Assembly (NCBI RefSeq): GCF_012843875.1
Contig: NZ_JABAFY010000024.1
Span: forward strand, 1 to 39,696
DNA: 39,696 bases
Source of the DNA: Desulfovibrio piger
Lineage (GTDB): Bacteria > Desulfobacterota > Desulfovibrionia > Desulfovibrionales > Desulfovibrionaceae
Reading direction: 5' to 3'
Made by a program: the position numbers and the translations under genes. Shown piece after piece: positions 1-8,340 of this stretch (positions are counted from its first letter, which is position 1; each line of letters starts with the position of its first letter). The notes under the pieces are model-generated. The model made no database searches. It had not been told where the DNA came from and worked only from the letters and a program-made list of their open reading frames with translations.

Positions 1-98
1 TGTGCATCTTTTCTTGCCGCCGTTCAAATCAGATGCATATCTTTGTGGGCAAACATAATTTGACGACACTATCTAGGCTATGAGCCTTGGTTCCCATA

Positions 99-168
99 AC
101 AAAAACACCTTTCCGTTAATGTTGCGATGGGCTTGAACAACTTCATCGTAGCGGAAAGGTGTTTTTGT
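99..168. repeat. 17-bp perfect inverted repeat
   Basis: Positions 99-115 and 152-168 are exact reverse complements over 17 bases, with a 36-base spacer. The spacer can form a small inner stem (cgatg at 125-129 with catcg at 144-148). Each arm ends in a run of A or T on its outer side, so RNA from either strand would give a hairpin followed by a U-rich tail. It could be a bidirectional terminator with an unusually large loop, or the 5' domain of a small RNA that ends at the terminator just downstream. Nothing coding is visible in 1-281, and I see no convincing promoter upstream. Confidence 0.6.
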
Positions 169-186
169 GTGTATAACGTATTGTCT

Positions 187-211
187 CCACCCGCATAGCG
201 GGTGGTTTTTT
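187..211 (+). terminator. Rho-independent terminator
   Basis: An 8-bp perfect stem (ccacccgc at 187-194, gcgggtgg at 198-205) with a 3-base loop is followed by six T at 206-211. It terminates plus-strand transcription arriving from the left, perhaps an RNA carrying the inverted repeat at 99-168. No plus-strand gene in the window precedes it. Confidence 0.75.
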
Positions 212-249
212 GTTTCGCGCCTGTCAGGCGCTCAACAGGCTAAAGCCCA

Positions 250-276
250 TAAAAAAAAGCCGGCCACAGGCCGGCT
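250..276 (-). terminator. Terminator of the hydrolase-pth unit
   Basis: On the minus strand agccggcc (276-269) pairs with ggccggct (265-258) around a 3-base loop, then runs into eight T (257-250). It lies just after the pth stop codon and closes the leftmost minus-strand transcript. Confidence 0.85.
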
Positions 277-281
277 CATGA

Positions 282-875
282 TCAGGAACGGGTCGCCCGC
301 ACAGCGGCTTCCAGTCCTTTTTTTGCAAAAATTTCCAGTACTTCAAGCGCCTTATCAGTCGCTGTCCGTATCTTGTCGGCATCTTCACTGCAAGGACGCC
401 CCAGCACCCAGTTGATGACGTCCCCTTTCTGGGGAGGCCGCCCGATACCGATACGCAGACGGTAGAAGTCCGGTGTTCCCAGCAGCTGGGTGATGGACTT
501 GAGCCCGTTGTGCCCGGCGTTGCCGCCCCCCTTCTTGAAGCGCAGCTCTCCGGCGGGGATGTCCAGTTCATCATGCACCACCACCAGCTGATCGGGGCGG
601 ATCTTGTGCCAGGCCAGCAGGGGCTGGACACACTGGCCGCTCAGATTCATGAAGGTCTGGGGCATGGCGGCCAGCCAGTCTCCGGGCAGCCCGTCATAGC
701 GCAGCTGCCACAGTTCACAGGAGAATTTGCCTCCGTTCTGGCTCTGTACCTGGCCGCCTTCCCGGCGGGCATGATCCAGCAGGCTTTCCACAAAGGCAAA
801 GCCGCAATTATGGCGCGTTCCGGCATACTGGTTGCCGGGATTGCCCAAACCAACGACGACACCACCAAAATCCAT
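282..875 (-). CDS. pth: Peptidyl-tRNA hydrolase
   Basis: Cytosolic enzyme that cleaves peptidyl-tRNA released by stalled or aborting ribosomes, recycling the tRNA. The 197-residue product is normal Pth length. It opens with the family signature GLGNPG (residues 9-14), followed by TRHNCGF, where His22 is the expected catalytic base; FMNLSG and the GGGNAGHNGLKS substrate loop follow further on. The ATG at 875 is chosen because it gives the canonical MDFGGVVVGLGNPG start and has an AAGGA site a few bases upstream. A longer in-frame extension to 989 would overlap the preceding hydrolase and adds nothing Pth-like. It sits 10 bp after the hydrolase and before a strong terminator. Its neighbourhood with rplY and prs is conserved in many proteobacteria. 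Confidence 0.96.
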   Translation of the reverse strand: MDFGGVVVGLGNPGNQYAGTRHNCGFAFVESLLDHARREGGQVQSQNGGKFSCELWQLRYDGLPGDWLAAMPQTFMNLSGQCVQPLLAWHKIRPDQLVVVHDELDIPAGELRFKKGGGNAGHNGLKSITQLLGTPDFYRLRIGIGRPPQKGDVINWVLGRPCSEDADKIRTATDKALEVLEIFAKKGLEAAVRATRS

Positions 876-885
876 GACAGTTTCC

Positions 886-1755
886 TTACAGGTGAAGAGA
901 GAGTGGCAGGCCGTGACCACTGGCCAGCGCCGCCACATGGGCGGCTGTCCTGGCGGCCACGACGGGGGAGAGTATGGCCAGATGGCCACCCCGAGGCAGC
1001 CAGATACAATGTTTTTCCGGGGCCGTCACCGCGGCGAACGTCTCCTCGATCAGAGGTCTGGTGAACAGAGCGTCGTCGAGAGCATTGAAAAGATAGAACG
1101 GGCAGTGGACCGTGGACGCTACCGAGGTGCTGAACAGGGAGTACAGGTACGCCAGGGGATAGCTTGTCCTGGCCTGCCGGCGATCAAGGGGAAGACGCAG
1201 GCAGCCGGCAAGGATCTTTTTGACCGACAGATAGCTGAATACGGGCAACGGCAGCCGGGGCAAGCAGGTACTGAGTATCTTCAGCCCGGCCAGCAGACGA
1301 TCACGCTGCGCTGCCCAGGGAGCGAATCGGGTCAGTTCTATGACCCGGCGGCTTTGCGGGAAGATCCCGCTGAATGCGAAACAGGCACGCATCCGCTGAC
1401 TGCGGGAGGCGTGGGCCATGGCCAGGATCCCTCCCTGACTGTGACCGGCAAGGAGCAGAGGCCCCATGCCGTGACCATGCAGCCAGCGTTCCGCATCCAG
1501 GCCGTCCTGCAGCAGGTCGTCAAAACTGAACAGACGCCGGTGCGGGTTGCTGCCATGTCCGGTCAGGTGCAGGGCCGCGACGGCAAGTCCGTTTTTCCAG
1601 AGGCAATGCAGGAACGTCCGGTACTGGACCGGACAGAACATGGTCCCCGGATAAAAAACGAGGCAGGAGGCGCCCGGTCTGGGCCACAGCTCGATGCTTA
1701 TCTGCCGATTTCCGTGGCGCAGGGTATGATACTGCAGGCGAGGAAGGCTGGACAT
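886..1755 (-). CDS. Alpha/beta-fold hydrolase
   Basis: A 289-residue alpha/beta hydrolase, probably a soluble serine esterase or lipase-like enzyme; the substrate cannot be read from sequence. The nucleophile elbow GHSQGG places the serine at residue 106. An acidic candidate lies in NALDDALF and the catalytic His in the C-terminal GGHLA. An HLTGHG motif near residue 63 fits the strand-turn before the nucleophile, and there is no signal peptide. The ATG at 1755 has no clear Shine-Dalgarno site and starts only a few bases after the hairpin terminator of rplY. Expression may therefore depend on read-through or a promoter I cannot see. It is 10 bp upstream of pth and probably co-transcribed with it. 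Confidence 0.85.
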   Translation of the reverse strand: MSSLPRLQYHTLRHGNRQISIELWPRPGASCLVFYPGTMFCPVQYRTFLHCLWKNGLAVAALHLTGHGSNPHRRLFSFDDLLQDGLDAERWLHGHGMGPLLLAGHSQGGILAMAHASRSQRMRACFAFSGIFPQSRRVIELTRFAPWAAQRDRLLAGLKILSTCLPRLPLPVFSYLSVKKILAGCLRLPLDRRQARTSYPLAYLYSLFSTSVASTVHCPFYLFNALDDALFTRPLIEETFAAVTAPEKHCIWLPRGGHLAILSPVVAARTAAHVAALASGHGLPLSLHL

Positions 1756-1761
1756 ACGTAT

Positions 1762-1796
1762 AAAAATCAGGCCGGCCTCAAAAGAGACCGGCCTGA
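1762..1796 (-). terminator. Terminator after rplY
   Basis: On the minus strand tcaggccgg (1796-1788) pairs with ccggcctga (1775-1767) around a 12-base loop, followed by five T at 1766-1762. It lies between the rplY stop and the hydrolase start and probably ends most transcripts of the long rpoH-to-rplY block. Confidence 0.75.
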
Positions 1797-1819
1797 AAAA
1801 AACTGCGGTGAAAGGCGCC

Positions 1820-2410
1820 TTATTCGGCGGCTTCGGCAGCGTCCTTGCTCTTGGAGAACACGCTCACGATGGCGAAGTTCTTGTCGAACACGGCCTTCAC
1901 GTTTTCGGGGAGAGCCAGGGTCTCCACGGTCACGCTGTCATTGATACCCATGTCGGTCACGTCGATGGTCACCTTCTTGGGCATGTCCAGGGGCTTGCTA
2001 CACAGACGCACGCTTTCGCGGTAGGTTTCCATCACGCCGCCCAGCTTGACGCCGCGGGCAACACCCACGAATTCGATCGGCACGTCGACCTTGACTTCCT
2101 TGTCCAGATCCACACCGTAGAAGTCCACATGGGTGAAGGCCTTCTTGTAGGGGTGCTTCTGCACTTCCCAGAACATGACGGGATGCACGGTCTTGGTGCC
2201 GTTGTCGTCGATTTCCAGGTTGAACACGGCGGTACGGCCCATTTCGGCGTACATCTTTTCCAGAGGCAGAGCAGGAGCCTGCACGGCGATGTTGTCACCC
2301 TTGGCGGTGTAGAACACACCGGGGATCATGTCCTGCGTGCGCGCACGGCCCGCAGGGCCTTTGCCGCTACCTTCACGCTTTTGCACGCTCAACGTCTTTT
2401 CAATGGTCAT
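1820..2410 (-). CDS. rplY: 50S ribosomal protein L25 / general stress protein Ctc
   Basis: Binds 5S rRNA in the large ribosomal subunit. At 196 residues this is the long two-domain Ctc (TL5) form. An N-terminal L25 domain (about residues 1-95, with GSGKGPAGRARTQDMIPGVFY) is followed by an all-beta domain (about 96-185) that ends in a charged Ala/Glu tail. The E. coli protein has only the first domain, of about 95 residues. The ATG at 2410 has an AAGGAG site six bases upstream. It follows prs by 72 bp, a common pairing, and is closed by a hairpin terminator. The spacer upstream has a possible -10 box (TATAAT, minus strand at 2487-2482) overlapping the prs stop, so it may also have its own promoter. 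Confidence 0.96.
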   Translation of the reverse strand: MTIEKTLSVQKREGSGKGPAGRARTQDMIPGVFYTAKGDNIAVQAPALPLEKMYAEMGRTAVFNLEIDDNGTKTVHPVMFWEVQKHPYKKAFTHVDFYGVDLDKEVKVDVPIEFVGVARGVKLGGVMETYRESVRLCSKPLDMPKKVTIDVTDMGINDSVTVETLALPENVKAVFDKNFAIVSVFSKSKDAAEAAE

Positions 2411-2430
2411 GTTTAACTCCTTACCTAGTG

Positions 2431-2487
2431 CCGCATGAAAGTGCGGGAAGTTTTCTTATTATGGAGTCGGGAAAACCCGGCATTATA
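2431..2487 (-). promoter_or_regulatory. Possible rplY promoter and leader hairpins
   Basis: A perfect TATAAT lies on the minus strand at 2487-2482, overlapping the prs stop codon. No good -35 box sits 17 bases upstream, so this is tentative. Two small stems follow in the leader: cggg/cccg around aaaa (2468-2479) and ccgca/tgcgg (2431-2446). Neither has a T-run, so they are unlikely to be terminators. They could be a binding site for L25 itself, which is a guess. Confidence 0.25.
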
Positions 2488-3427
2488 CAAAGAGAACGCT
2501 GACGGAGGAACCCGTGTGGATGTTGTGGATGGTCTTGCCCAGCAGGGCAGCCACAGACACCACCTGCAGCTTGGGACACTGTGCCAGCTTTTCACCCAGC
2601 GGGATGGTATCGGTCACGATGACGCGGTCCAGAGCCTCGGTAGCATTGATGCGGTCGATGGCGGGGCCGGACAGCACACCGTGGGAAGCACAGGCGATGA
2701 TCTTCTTGGCGCCGTACTTGAGCAGCACGTCGGCACCGGCGCACAGGGTACCGGCAGTATCGATGATGTCGTCAACGATGATGGCGGTCTTGCCTTCCAC
2801 GTCACCGATGACGTGCATGGCCTGGGCCTGGTTGGGCTTGTCGCGACGCTTGTCCACGATGGCCAGAGGAGCATTCAGGCGCTTGGCGTAGGAACGGGCG
2901 CGCTCCACACCGCCGGCGTCGGGGGAGACGATGACGATGTCGCCTTCGATCTGGCGCAGGGGTTCCATCATGACAGGAGCGGCATACAGGTTGTCCACAG
3001 GGCAGTTGAAGAAGCCTTGGATCTGACCGGCATGCATGTCGATGGTCACCACACGGCCGGCACCGGCCACGCTGATGAAGTCGGCCACCATCTTGGCGCT
3101 GATGGGGGCGCGGGGGCTCACCTTGCGGTCCTGGCGGGCATAGCCGTAGTAGGGGATCACAGCCGTGATGCGGCCGGCGCTGGCGCGCTTGAGGGCGTCG
3201 AGCATGAGGCAGAGCTGCATCAGGTTGCGGTTGACCAGCGGGGGACAGGTGGGCTGGACAACGAACACGTCATCGCCGCGCACGTTGTCACCGATTTCAA
3301 TGCGCAGCTCGCCATCGCTGAAGGTGGTTGCCAGAGTAGGAGTAAGCTGACAGCCGAGGTGGTCGCAAATGGCTTTGGCCAACTCGGGATTGGAAGAACC
3401 CGTGACAATCTTGAGATCGCTGAACAT
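2483..3427 (-). CDS. prs: Ribose-phosphate pyrophosphokinase
   Basis: Makes PRPP from ribose 5-phosphate and ATP in the cytosol, feeding purine, pyrimidine, histidine, tryptophan and NAD synthesis. The 314-residue length matches class I enzymes. The flexible-loop motif GYARQDRK, the [11 protein letters not shown] segment and the PRPP-binding signature [10 protein letters not shown] are all present. The ATG at 3427 gives the typical start [17 protein letters not shown]. It lies 45 bp downstream of tRNA-Gln and 72 bp before rplY. RpiB, which makes its substrate, is encoded in the same strand block. Hpt, which consumes PRPP, lies in the divergent block. Confidence 0.98.
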   Translation of the reverse strand: MFSDLKIVTGSSNPELAKAICDHLGCQLTPTLATTFSDGELRIEIGDNVRGDDVFVVQPTCPPLVNRNLMQLCLMLDALKRASAGRITAVIPYYGYARQDRKVSPRAPISAKMVADFISVAGAGRVVTIDMHAGQIQGFFNCPVDNLYAAPVMMEPLRQIEGDIVIVSPDAGGVERARSYAKRLNAPLAIVDKRRDKPNQAQAMHVIGDVEGKTAIIVDDIIDTAGTLCAGADVLLKYGAKKIIACASHGVLSGPAIDRINATEALDRVIVTDTIPLGEKLAQCPKLQVVSVAALLGKTIHNIHTGSSVSVLFV

Positions 3428-3472
3428 GGTCCGTTCACCTTGCCGATAGCGGCAGCAGTTATGGTTTGGGTG

Positions 3473-3547
3473 TGGCTGGGATGGAAGGGCTCGAACCTTC
3501 GAATGACGGAGCCAAAACCCGTTGCCTTACCACTTGGCTACATCCCA
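3473..3547 (-). tRNA. tRNA-Gln (anticodon TTG)
   Basis: A 75-nt cloverleaf on the minus strand with encoded CCA. The acceptor stem TGGGATG/CATCCCA is perfect, followed by discriminator G and CCA. The D-arm has AGCCAAGTGGTAAGGC, the T-arm GGTTCGAGCC. The anticodon stem ACGGG/TCCGT encloses the loop TTTTGGC, giving anticodon TTG, which reads CAA and CAG as Gln. Its first ten bases are also the last ten of ispE, whose TAG stop is tRNA positions 8-10. The tRNA is therefore probably cut out of the longer mRNA of this block by RNase P and 3' processing. Confidence 0.97.
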
Positions 3548-4461
3548 GCATTCATGGGCAGCACAAAGACCTTCCCGTACTGTGACTCCGGGCTTTGCGC
3601 TGCCGCCTCGGCTGCGTGACGGGCTGAGAACAGGCCGAACATGCTCGATCCACTGCCGCTCATGCGTGCACAAGCGGCCCCGGAATGGAGTAGATATTGG
3701 CGGATTGTCTCTAATTGCGGGTATTCACGCACAACGGCGGGCTCCAGATCGTTACGGATTTGGAGCACGTTTTCTGTGGTGATGCGGAACGTCGTTCCCG
3801 TCCCGGCATATTTACCCATCACGAGAAGCGTTTCATTATCCTTGCTCTCCGGATTTGTCAAGCCTTTACCACCAGCTTTTTCCGCTTCCGCCATCAAATC
3901 GTCATAGGCGCGGTAGGCCCAGGGGGTGGAGACCGACACGGGCGGACAGACCAGCACCAGCCACCAGCCGGGCAGATCCACTGCCGCGGGCGTCAGCACC
4001 TCGCCGATACCGGTCACGCGCCGGGGCTGCCCGTGAAGGAAAAAGGGGACGTCCGCACCGACCTTGATGGCGGCTTTTTCCAGCTCTTCCAGCGGCAGAG
4101 GCGTCTCCAGGCAGCTGTTGAGCCACAGGAGCAGGGCTGCGGCATCGCTGCTGCCGCCCCCCAGGCCTGCGCCGTGAGGGATACCCTTGCGCAGGGTGAC
4201 ATCCACGCCCGGGCAGACGGCCTGTTCCGGCAGCAGGGCCGCGAAAGCGGCATGGGCCTTGGTCAGGGTGTTATGCTCCAGGTCGATGCCGGGGGTATCG
4301 CAGAACACGCGGATGCCTGCCGCTTCCCTGCGTTCCACTTCCAGGACGTCGAACGGCCGGGCCAGCGGATAGAATACGGAATCGAGGGTATGATAGCCGT
4401 TGGGCAGGATGCCGGTTATCTCCAGCCCCAGATTGATCTTGCAACCGGTGCGGATCTCCAC
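3538..4461 (-). CDS. ispE: 4-diphosphocytidyl-2-C-methyl-D-erythritol kinase
   Basis: GHMP-family kinase that phosphorylates CDP-methylerythritol in the MEP pathway to isoprenoids, in the cytosol. The 307-residue product has the N-terminal KINLGLEITG substrate motif, the ATP-binding loop PHGAGLGGGSSDAA (about residues 94-107) and the C-terminal MSGSGSSMFGLF motif. The start is a GTG at 4461, nine bases after the hslV stop, with a G-rich upstream site (gggggac). The annotation-relevant oddity is the 3' end: the final Met codon and TAG stop lie inside the 5' end of tRNA-Gln, overlapping it by 10 nt. Tight spacing on both sides implies co-transcription with hslV and the tRNA. Confidence 0.96.
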   Translation of the reverse strand: MEIRTGCKINLGLEITGILPNGYHTLDSVFYPLARPFDVLEVERREAAGIRVFCDTPGIDLEHNTLTKAHAAFAALLPEQAVCPGVDVTLRKGIPHGAGLGGGSSDAAALLLWLNSCLETPLPLEELEKAAIKVGADVPFFLHGQPRRVTGIGEVLTPAAVDLPGWWLVLVCPPVSVSTPWAYRAYDDLMAEAEKAGGKGLTNPESKDNETLLVMGKYAGTGTTFRITTENVLQIRNDLEPAVVREYPQLETIRQYLLHSGAACARMSGSGSSMFGLFSARHAAEAAAQSPESQYGKVFVLPMNAGM

Positions 4462-4470
4462 GCTGTCCCC

Positions 4471-5007
4471 CTACAGGGTCTCGACCACGAAATGGTCGTT
4501 GGTGTAGACGCAGATCTCCGAAGCGATCTTCATGGATTCCAGGGCCAGCTCCCGGGCGGGGAGGCTGCTGTGGCGCAGCAGGGCGCGGGCTGCGGAAAGG
4601 GCATAGGGGCCGCCGCTGCCGATGGCAGCCACGTCATCGTCGGGCTCGAACACGTCCCCGTTACCGGAAAGCAGCAGGATATGTTCGCCGTCAGAGACCA
4701 GGAGCATGGCTTCCAGGCGGCGTAGGTATTTGTCCTTGCGCCATTCCTTGGTCAGCTCCACAGCGGAACGCTGCAGATTGCCGCGAAATTCCTTGAGCTT
4801 GGCTTCGAACAGTTCGAACAGGGTGAAGGCATCGGCCGTGGCACCGGCAAAGCCGGCCACGATCTTGCCGTCATACAGGCGGCGCACCTTGCGGGCGGTG
4901 TGCTTCATGATCATGGACTGGCCCAGGGTGACCTGGCCATCCCCGGCCATGGCAACCTGTCCGTCCTTCTTGACTGCCAGAATCGTCGTCGCGTGCGTTT
5001 CTATCAT
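4471..5007 (-). CDS. hslV: ATP-dependent protease subunit HslV (ClpQ)
   Basis: Proteasome-like peptidase that forms double hexamers and degrades proteins unfolded by the HslU ATPase. The 178-residue protein carries the N-terminal-threonine motif TTILAV, with Thr7 as the likely nucleophile; a six-residue stretch (MIETHA) must be removed to expose it. The GDGQVTLG motif and Lys in [10 protein letters not shown] fit the family. In E. coli the threonine directly follows Met, so the short pro-sequence is a variant. The ATG overlaps the stop of the upstream M48 protease by 4 nt (ATGA), indicating translational coupling. No hslU is in this window, so the ATPase must be encoded elsewhere. Confidence 0.96.
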   Translation of the reverse strand: MIETHATTILAVKKDGQVAMAGDGQVTLGQSMIMKHTARKVRRLYDGKIVAGFAGATADAFTLFELFEAKLKEFRGNLQRSAVELTKEWRKDKYLRRLEAMLLVSDGEHILLLSGNGDVFEPDDDVAAIGSGGPYALSAARALLRHSSLPARELALESMKIASEICVYTNDHFVVETL

Positions 5008-6419
5008 CGGTCTTCCCAGATTTCCTTGCGTTCTTTGTACACCGCATCCAGCTTGCGGAAAGCCGCACTGTCGGCGGATTTTTCCGTCTTTGCCTTGGCC
5101 TGCTTGAAGTAGCGCTCTGCCAGCTTGCGGTTGTTGGAGTAAATGGCACTGTAGGCCATGTGGATGTAGGCCAGTCCGGTCTTGCCTATGGAGCCCAGCG
5201 AACGGGCATAGGCTTCATGGACATCGGCGGCTTCCGGCACGGCCCGCAGGACTTCCGTATAGTACGGCTGGGCCTGCTGGGCGCGGCCGGTCTCATCCAG
5301 CATGCGCGCATAAAAGAATCTGGCCATGAAATCGTTTTTGTCCAGCTGCATGGCCTGACGCAGCAGGCCTTCCGCCCTGGCCATGTCACCTTTGCGGTAG
5401 TGGAAGGTCCCGGCTTCGCGCAGCACCAGCGGGTCCTTGGGGGCCAGCTGCAGGGCCTGATCGAAGGCGGCGGCAGCTTCGCGCACGTTGTTCCTGCGCG
5501 AAAGGACCATGCCCCGCCCCATGCAGGAAAGGGCGTCCTTGCCGGAAAAACGCTGCAGGGCCGCCTGGCTGTCGCCGTAGCGTCCCCAAAGGACGGTCTG
5601 GACCCTTTTGAAGCGGCGATTGTCGAAGGACCGGTTGCGGATGGAAGCGGGGAAGGAACTTAGCCGGGCCTGGATGCCGTTGATGCGGTCACCGATATCC
5701 GGGTGGGTGGACAGATAGGCGGGCACGCTGGCTCCCGCCATCCAGCTTTTCTGGCGCATGATCTTGAAGCCGCCCACCATGCCGGAGGGCGGATAGCCCG
5801 CCTTGGTCAGGTACTGCAGGCCGATCTGGTCGGCTTCGTTCTCGTCCAGACGGCTGTAATTGAGCATGGCGGACTGACCTGCGCCCAGGGCCCCGACGGC
5901 CACGGCGCCGCCCGCAGGCCCGCCGACGGCCACGCCGGCGATGGCCAGCAGCAAACTGCCCACGGACAGATACTGGGCCCGCTCCAGACGCGAGGCCACA
6001 TGGCGCTGGGTCACATGGGCCAGCTCATGCGAAAGAACGCCAGCCAGCTGGCTCTCATCCTCGAAGTTCATGATCAGTCCGGTAAAGACATAGACATGGC
6101 CGCCGGGGATGGCAAAGGCGTTCATGGCGTTATGCAGGATGACGCCGGACGTGAAAGTGAAGGGCTGGGGCGGGATGGCCTTGACCAGACGACGGACAAG
6201 GCCATCCACATATTTGCTGACTTCGGGGTCGTCGACCATGGGCAGGCTGGAGCGGATGGCCACATCGAATTTGTGCCCCATCTCCTTCTCGTCCTTGAGG
6301 GAGACCCCTCCAAAGAAGAATGCCCGGGCCGTCAGCGGCAGAAACAGCTGGGCGACCAGGAAGACACTCAACATCACCAGCGCCACAGGGCGACGGAACT
6401 TCCCGAAACGATGCAGCAT
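5004..6419 (-). CDS. Periplasmic M48 metalloprotease with TPR domain (BepA-like)
   Basis: A predicted exported zinc protease of about 471 residues. A cleavable signal peptide (basic [10 protein letters not shown], hydrophobic stretch, likely cut after ARA near residue 33) is followed by an M48 domain. The HELAH motif lies at about 131-135, and the third zinc ligand is the second Glu of ENEAD near 195. After residue 290 come TPR-like helices with Ala-rich repeats. This layout matches E. coli BepA, which degrades or folds outer-membrane assembly intermediates; the exact role here is inferred. ATG at 6419 is preferred over an in-frame GTG at 6425 because GAGG lies five bases before it. It follows cysS by 10 bp and is coupled to hslV. 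Confidence 0.9.
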   Translation of the reverse strand: MLHRFGKFRRPVALVMLSVFLVAQLFLPLTARAFFFGGVSLKDEKEMGHKFDVAIRSSLPMVDDPEVSKYVDGLVRRLVKAIPPQPFTFTSGVILHNAMNAFAIPGGHVYVFTGLIMNFEDESQLAGVLSHELAHVTQRHVASRLERAQYLSVGSLLLAIAGVAVGGPAGGAVAVGALGAGQSAMLNYSRLDENEADQIGLQYLTKAGYPPSGMVGGFKIMRQKSWMAGASVPAYLSTHPDIGDRINGIQARLSSFPASIRNRSFDNRRFKRVQTVLWGRYGDSQAALQRFSGKDALSCMGRGMVLSRRNNVREAAAAFDQALQLAPKDPLVLREAGTFHYRKGDMARAEGLLRQAMQLDKNDFMARFFYARMLDETGRAQQAQPYYTEVLRAVPEAADVHEAYARSLGSIGKTGLAYIHMAYSAIYSNNRKLAERYFKQAKAKTEKSADSAAFRKLDAVYKERKEIWEDR

Positions 6420-6429
6420 CGTCACCTCG

Positions 6430-7881
6430 CTAAGCTATATCCCAGACCTGCCCTTCCACGGTGTCGCGCACGGCCACGCCCAGTTCGGCAAGCGCGGCGC
6501 GCAGTTCGTCGGAGCGGGCAAAGTCCTTGGCGGCACGGGCCGCGGCACGCTCGTCCAGCAGGGCCTGCACGCGCGGCACGTCGATGTTCAGACGGGCCGC
6601 CCGCTGATCACGCAGAGCCAGCAGGAAGGTGGCCGGATCCTGGCCGAACAGGCCCAGCTGGGCCGACCAGTCATTGCGGCGCTCGAAGAACTCTTCCAGC
6701 AGACGGCGGGCGCCTTCGCCCGCGCGCAGGGCCTTGTCTTCCAGCACACGGTTGACCAGGCGCACCTGGGAGAAGATGTGGCCAAGGGCCTGGGCCGTGT
6801 TCACATCGTCGTCCAGAGCGGCATTGAAGCCCTGGCCGTGTTCGTCCCATTCCTTGAGGATGTCGGCGGGCAGATCGACTTTCTTCCACTTGGCGCGCTC
6901 CAGAGCCTTGCCGGCTTCCAGCTGGCATTCGTAGATGCGCTGCAGGGCCTTTTCGGACTCGTCCATGATGTCGGCCGTGAAGTCGATGGGGCTGCGGTAA
7001 TGCTTGCCCAGCAGGAAGAAGCGCAGGGTCTCGGGCAGGTAGCTGGCCAGGATGTCGCGGATGGTCTTGAAGTTGCCCAGCGACTTGGACATCTTTTCGG
7101 CATTGACCTGCACGAAGCCGTTATGCACCCAGAAACGGGCCAGCTGGCAGCTGCAGGCGGCTTCGGTCTGGGCGATCTCGTTCTCGTGATGGGGGAAGAT
7201 GAGGTCCTGGCCGCCGCCGTGGATATCCAGGGGCAGATATTCCTTGCTCATGGCCGAGCATTCGATATGCCAGCCGGGACGGCCCTTGCCCCAGGGGCTT
7301 TCCCAGAAGGGCTCGCCGGGCTTGGCCGCCTTCCACAGGGCAAAATCTAGCGGATCCTGCTTCTCTTCACCGGGAGCCACGCGGGCACCGGCCTGCAATT
7401 CGTCCAGGCTGCGGCCGGAGAGCTTGCCGTAAGGCGGATAGGCACGCACGCGGAAATACACGTCGCCGGACGGCACGGCATAGGCCTTGCCCTGGGCGAT
7501 GAGCTCGGAACAGAGGTCCTGCATCTGCTGGATGTATTCGGTGGCGCGGGGCTCATGATCGGCACGCACCACGTTCAGGCGGTCCATGTCTTCATGGAAG
7601 GCATCGATGTAGGTCTGTCCCACTTCACGCCAGTCGCGTTTTTCTTCATTGGCGCGGCGGATGATTTTGTCGTCCACGTCGGTGAAGTTGCGGACAAAGG
7701 TCACATCCAGCCCCAGGGCGCGCAGATGGCGCACCAGCACGTCGAAGACCAGGGCGGACCGGGCATGGCCGATGTGGCAGTAGTCATAGGCGGTGATGCC
7801 GCAGACATACATGTTGACCTTGCCGGGCCGGACAGGGACGAATTCTTCCTTTTTACGGGTAAGGGTATTGTACAGCTGCAT
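6430..7881 (-). CDS. cysS: Cysteinyl-tRNA synthetase
   Basis: Class I aminoacyl-tRNA synthetase charging tRNA-Cys in the cytosol. The 483-residue protein has the zinc-binding Cys27 in the MYVCGIT motif, the ATP-binding HIGH motif at 36-39, an ECSAM segment providing another zinc ligand, and the [10 protein letters not shown] loop. The C-terminal DALR-type helical region and a final Ala/Arg-rich segment are intact. The ATG at 7881 gives the standard [14 protein letters not shown] start; the Shine-Dalgarno site is weak (gggac). An in-frame GTG lies four codons upstream but adds no conserved sequence. It is 15 bp downstream of rpiB and 10 bp upstream of the M48 protease, so it is part of the long operon. 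Confidence 0.97.
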   Translation of the reverse strand: MQLYNTLTRKKEEFVPVRPGKVNMYVCGITAYDYCHIGHARSALVFDVLVRHLRALGLDVTFVRNFTDVDDKIIRRANEEKRDWREVGQTYIDAFHEDMDRLNVVRADHEPRATEYIQQMQDLCSELIAQGKAYAVPSGDVYFRVRAYPPYGKLSGRSLDELQAGARVAPGEEKQDPLDFALWKAAKPGEPFWESPWGKGRPGWHIECSAMSKEYLPLDIHGGGQDLIFPHHENEIAQTEAACSCQLARFWVHNGFVQVNAEKMSKSLGNFKTIRDILASYLPETLRFFLLGKHYRSPIDFTADIMDESEKALQRIYECQLEAGKALERAKWKKVDLPADILKEWDEHGQGFNAALDDDVNTAQALGHIFSQVRLVNRVLEDKALRAGEGARRLLEEFFERRNDWSAQLGLFGQDPATFLLALRDQRAARLNIDVPRVQALLDERAAARAAKDFARSDELRAALAELGVAVRDTVEGQVWDIA

Positions 7882-7896
7882 GACAGGTCCCACAGA

Positions 7897-8325
7897 CTAG
7901 GCGTTGAGGAGGTCGATGCGGCGCTGATGGCGGCCGCCTTCGAATTCGGTGGACAGGAAGGTATCGACGATGGCAAGCGCCAGCTCCACGCCCGTGACCC
8001 GGGCCCCCAGGCACAGCACGTTGGCATTGTTGTGCAGGCGGGTGAAGCGGGCATGCAGTTCCGTGGTGCACAGCGCCGCGCGGATGCCCTTGTGGCGGTT
8101 GGCCGCTATGGACATGCCGATCCCCGTACCGCAGATCAGGATGCCGGGCACATCTTCGGCTTCGACAGCATTGCACAGGGCGTGGGCGAACACGGGGTAA
8201 TCGCAGCTTTCCTTGCTGTAGGTGCCGTGGTCGGTGACCGTATAGCCCATCTTTTCCAGATGGGCGCGCAGGGTTTCCTTGAGTTCGATACCGGCGTGGT
8301 CACAGGCCATGTGGATGGATTTCAT
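7897..8325 (-). CDS. rpiB: Ribose-5-phosphate isomerase B
   Basis: Interconverts ribose 5-phosphate and ribulose 5-phosphate in the non-oxidative pentose phosphate pathway. The 142-residue length is normal for the RpiB/LacAB family. Visible markers are the N-terminal ACDHAG, DYP at 42-44, Cys65 in ICGTGIGMS as catalytic base, and the HNNANVLCLGAR segment. The ATG at 8325 has a strong AAGGAGA site. The enzyme provides substrate for Prs, encoded 4.5 kb downstream on the same strand. It lies 15 bp after the LolB-like gene and 15 bp before cysS. Confidence 0.95.
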   Translation of the reverse strand: MKSIHMACDHAGIELKETLRAHLEKMGYTVTDHGTYSKESCDYPVFAHALCNAVEAEDVPGILICGTGIGMSIAANRHKGIRAALCTTELHARFTRLHNNANVLCLGARVTGVELALAIVDTFLSTEFEGGRHQRRIDLLNA

Positions 8326-8340
8326 GATCTCTCCTTAGGG

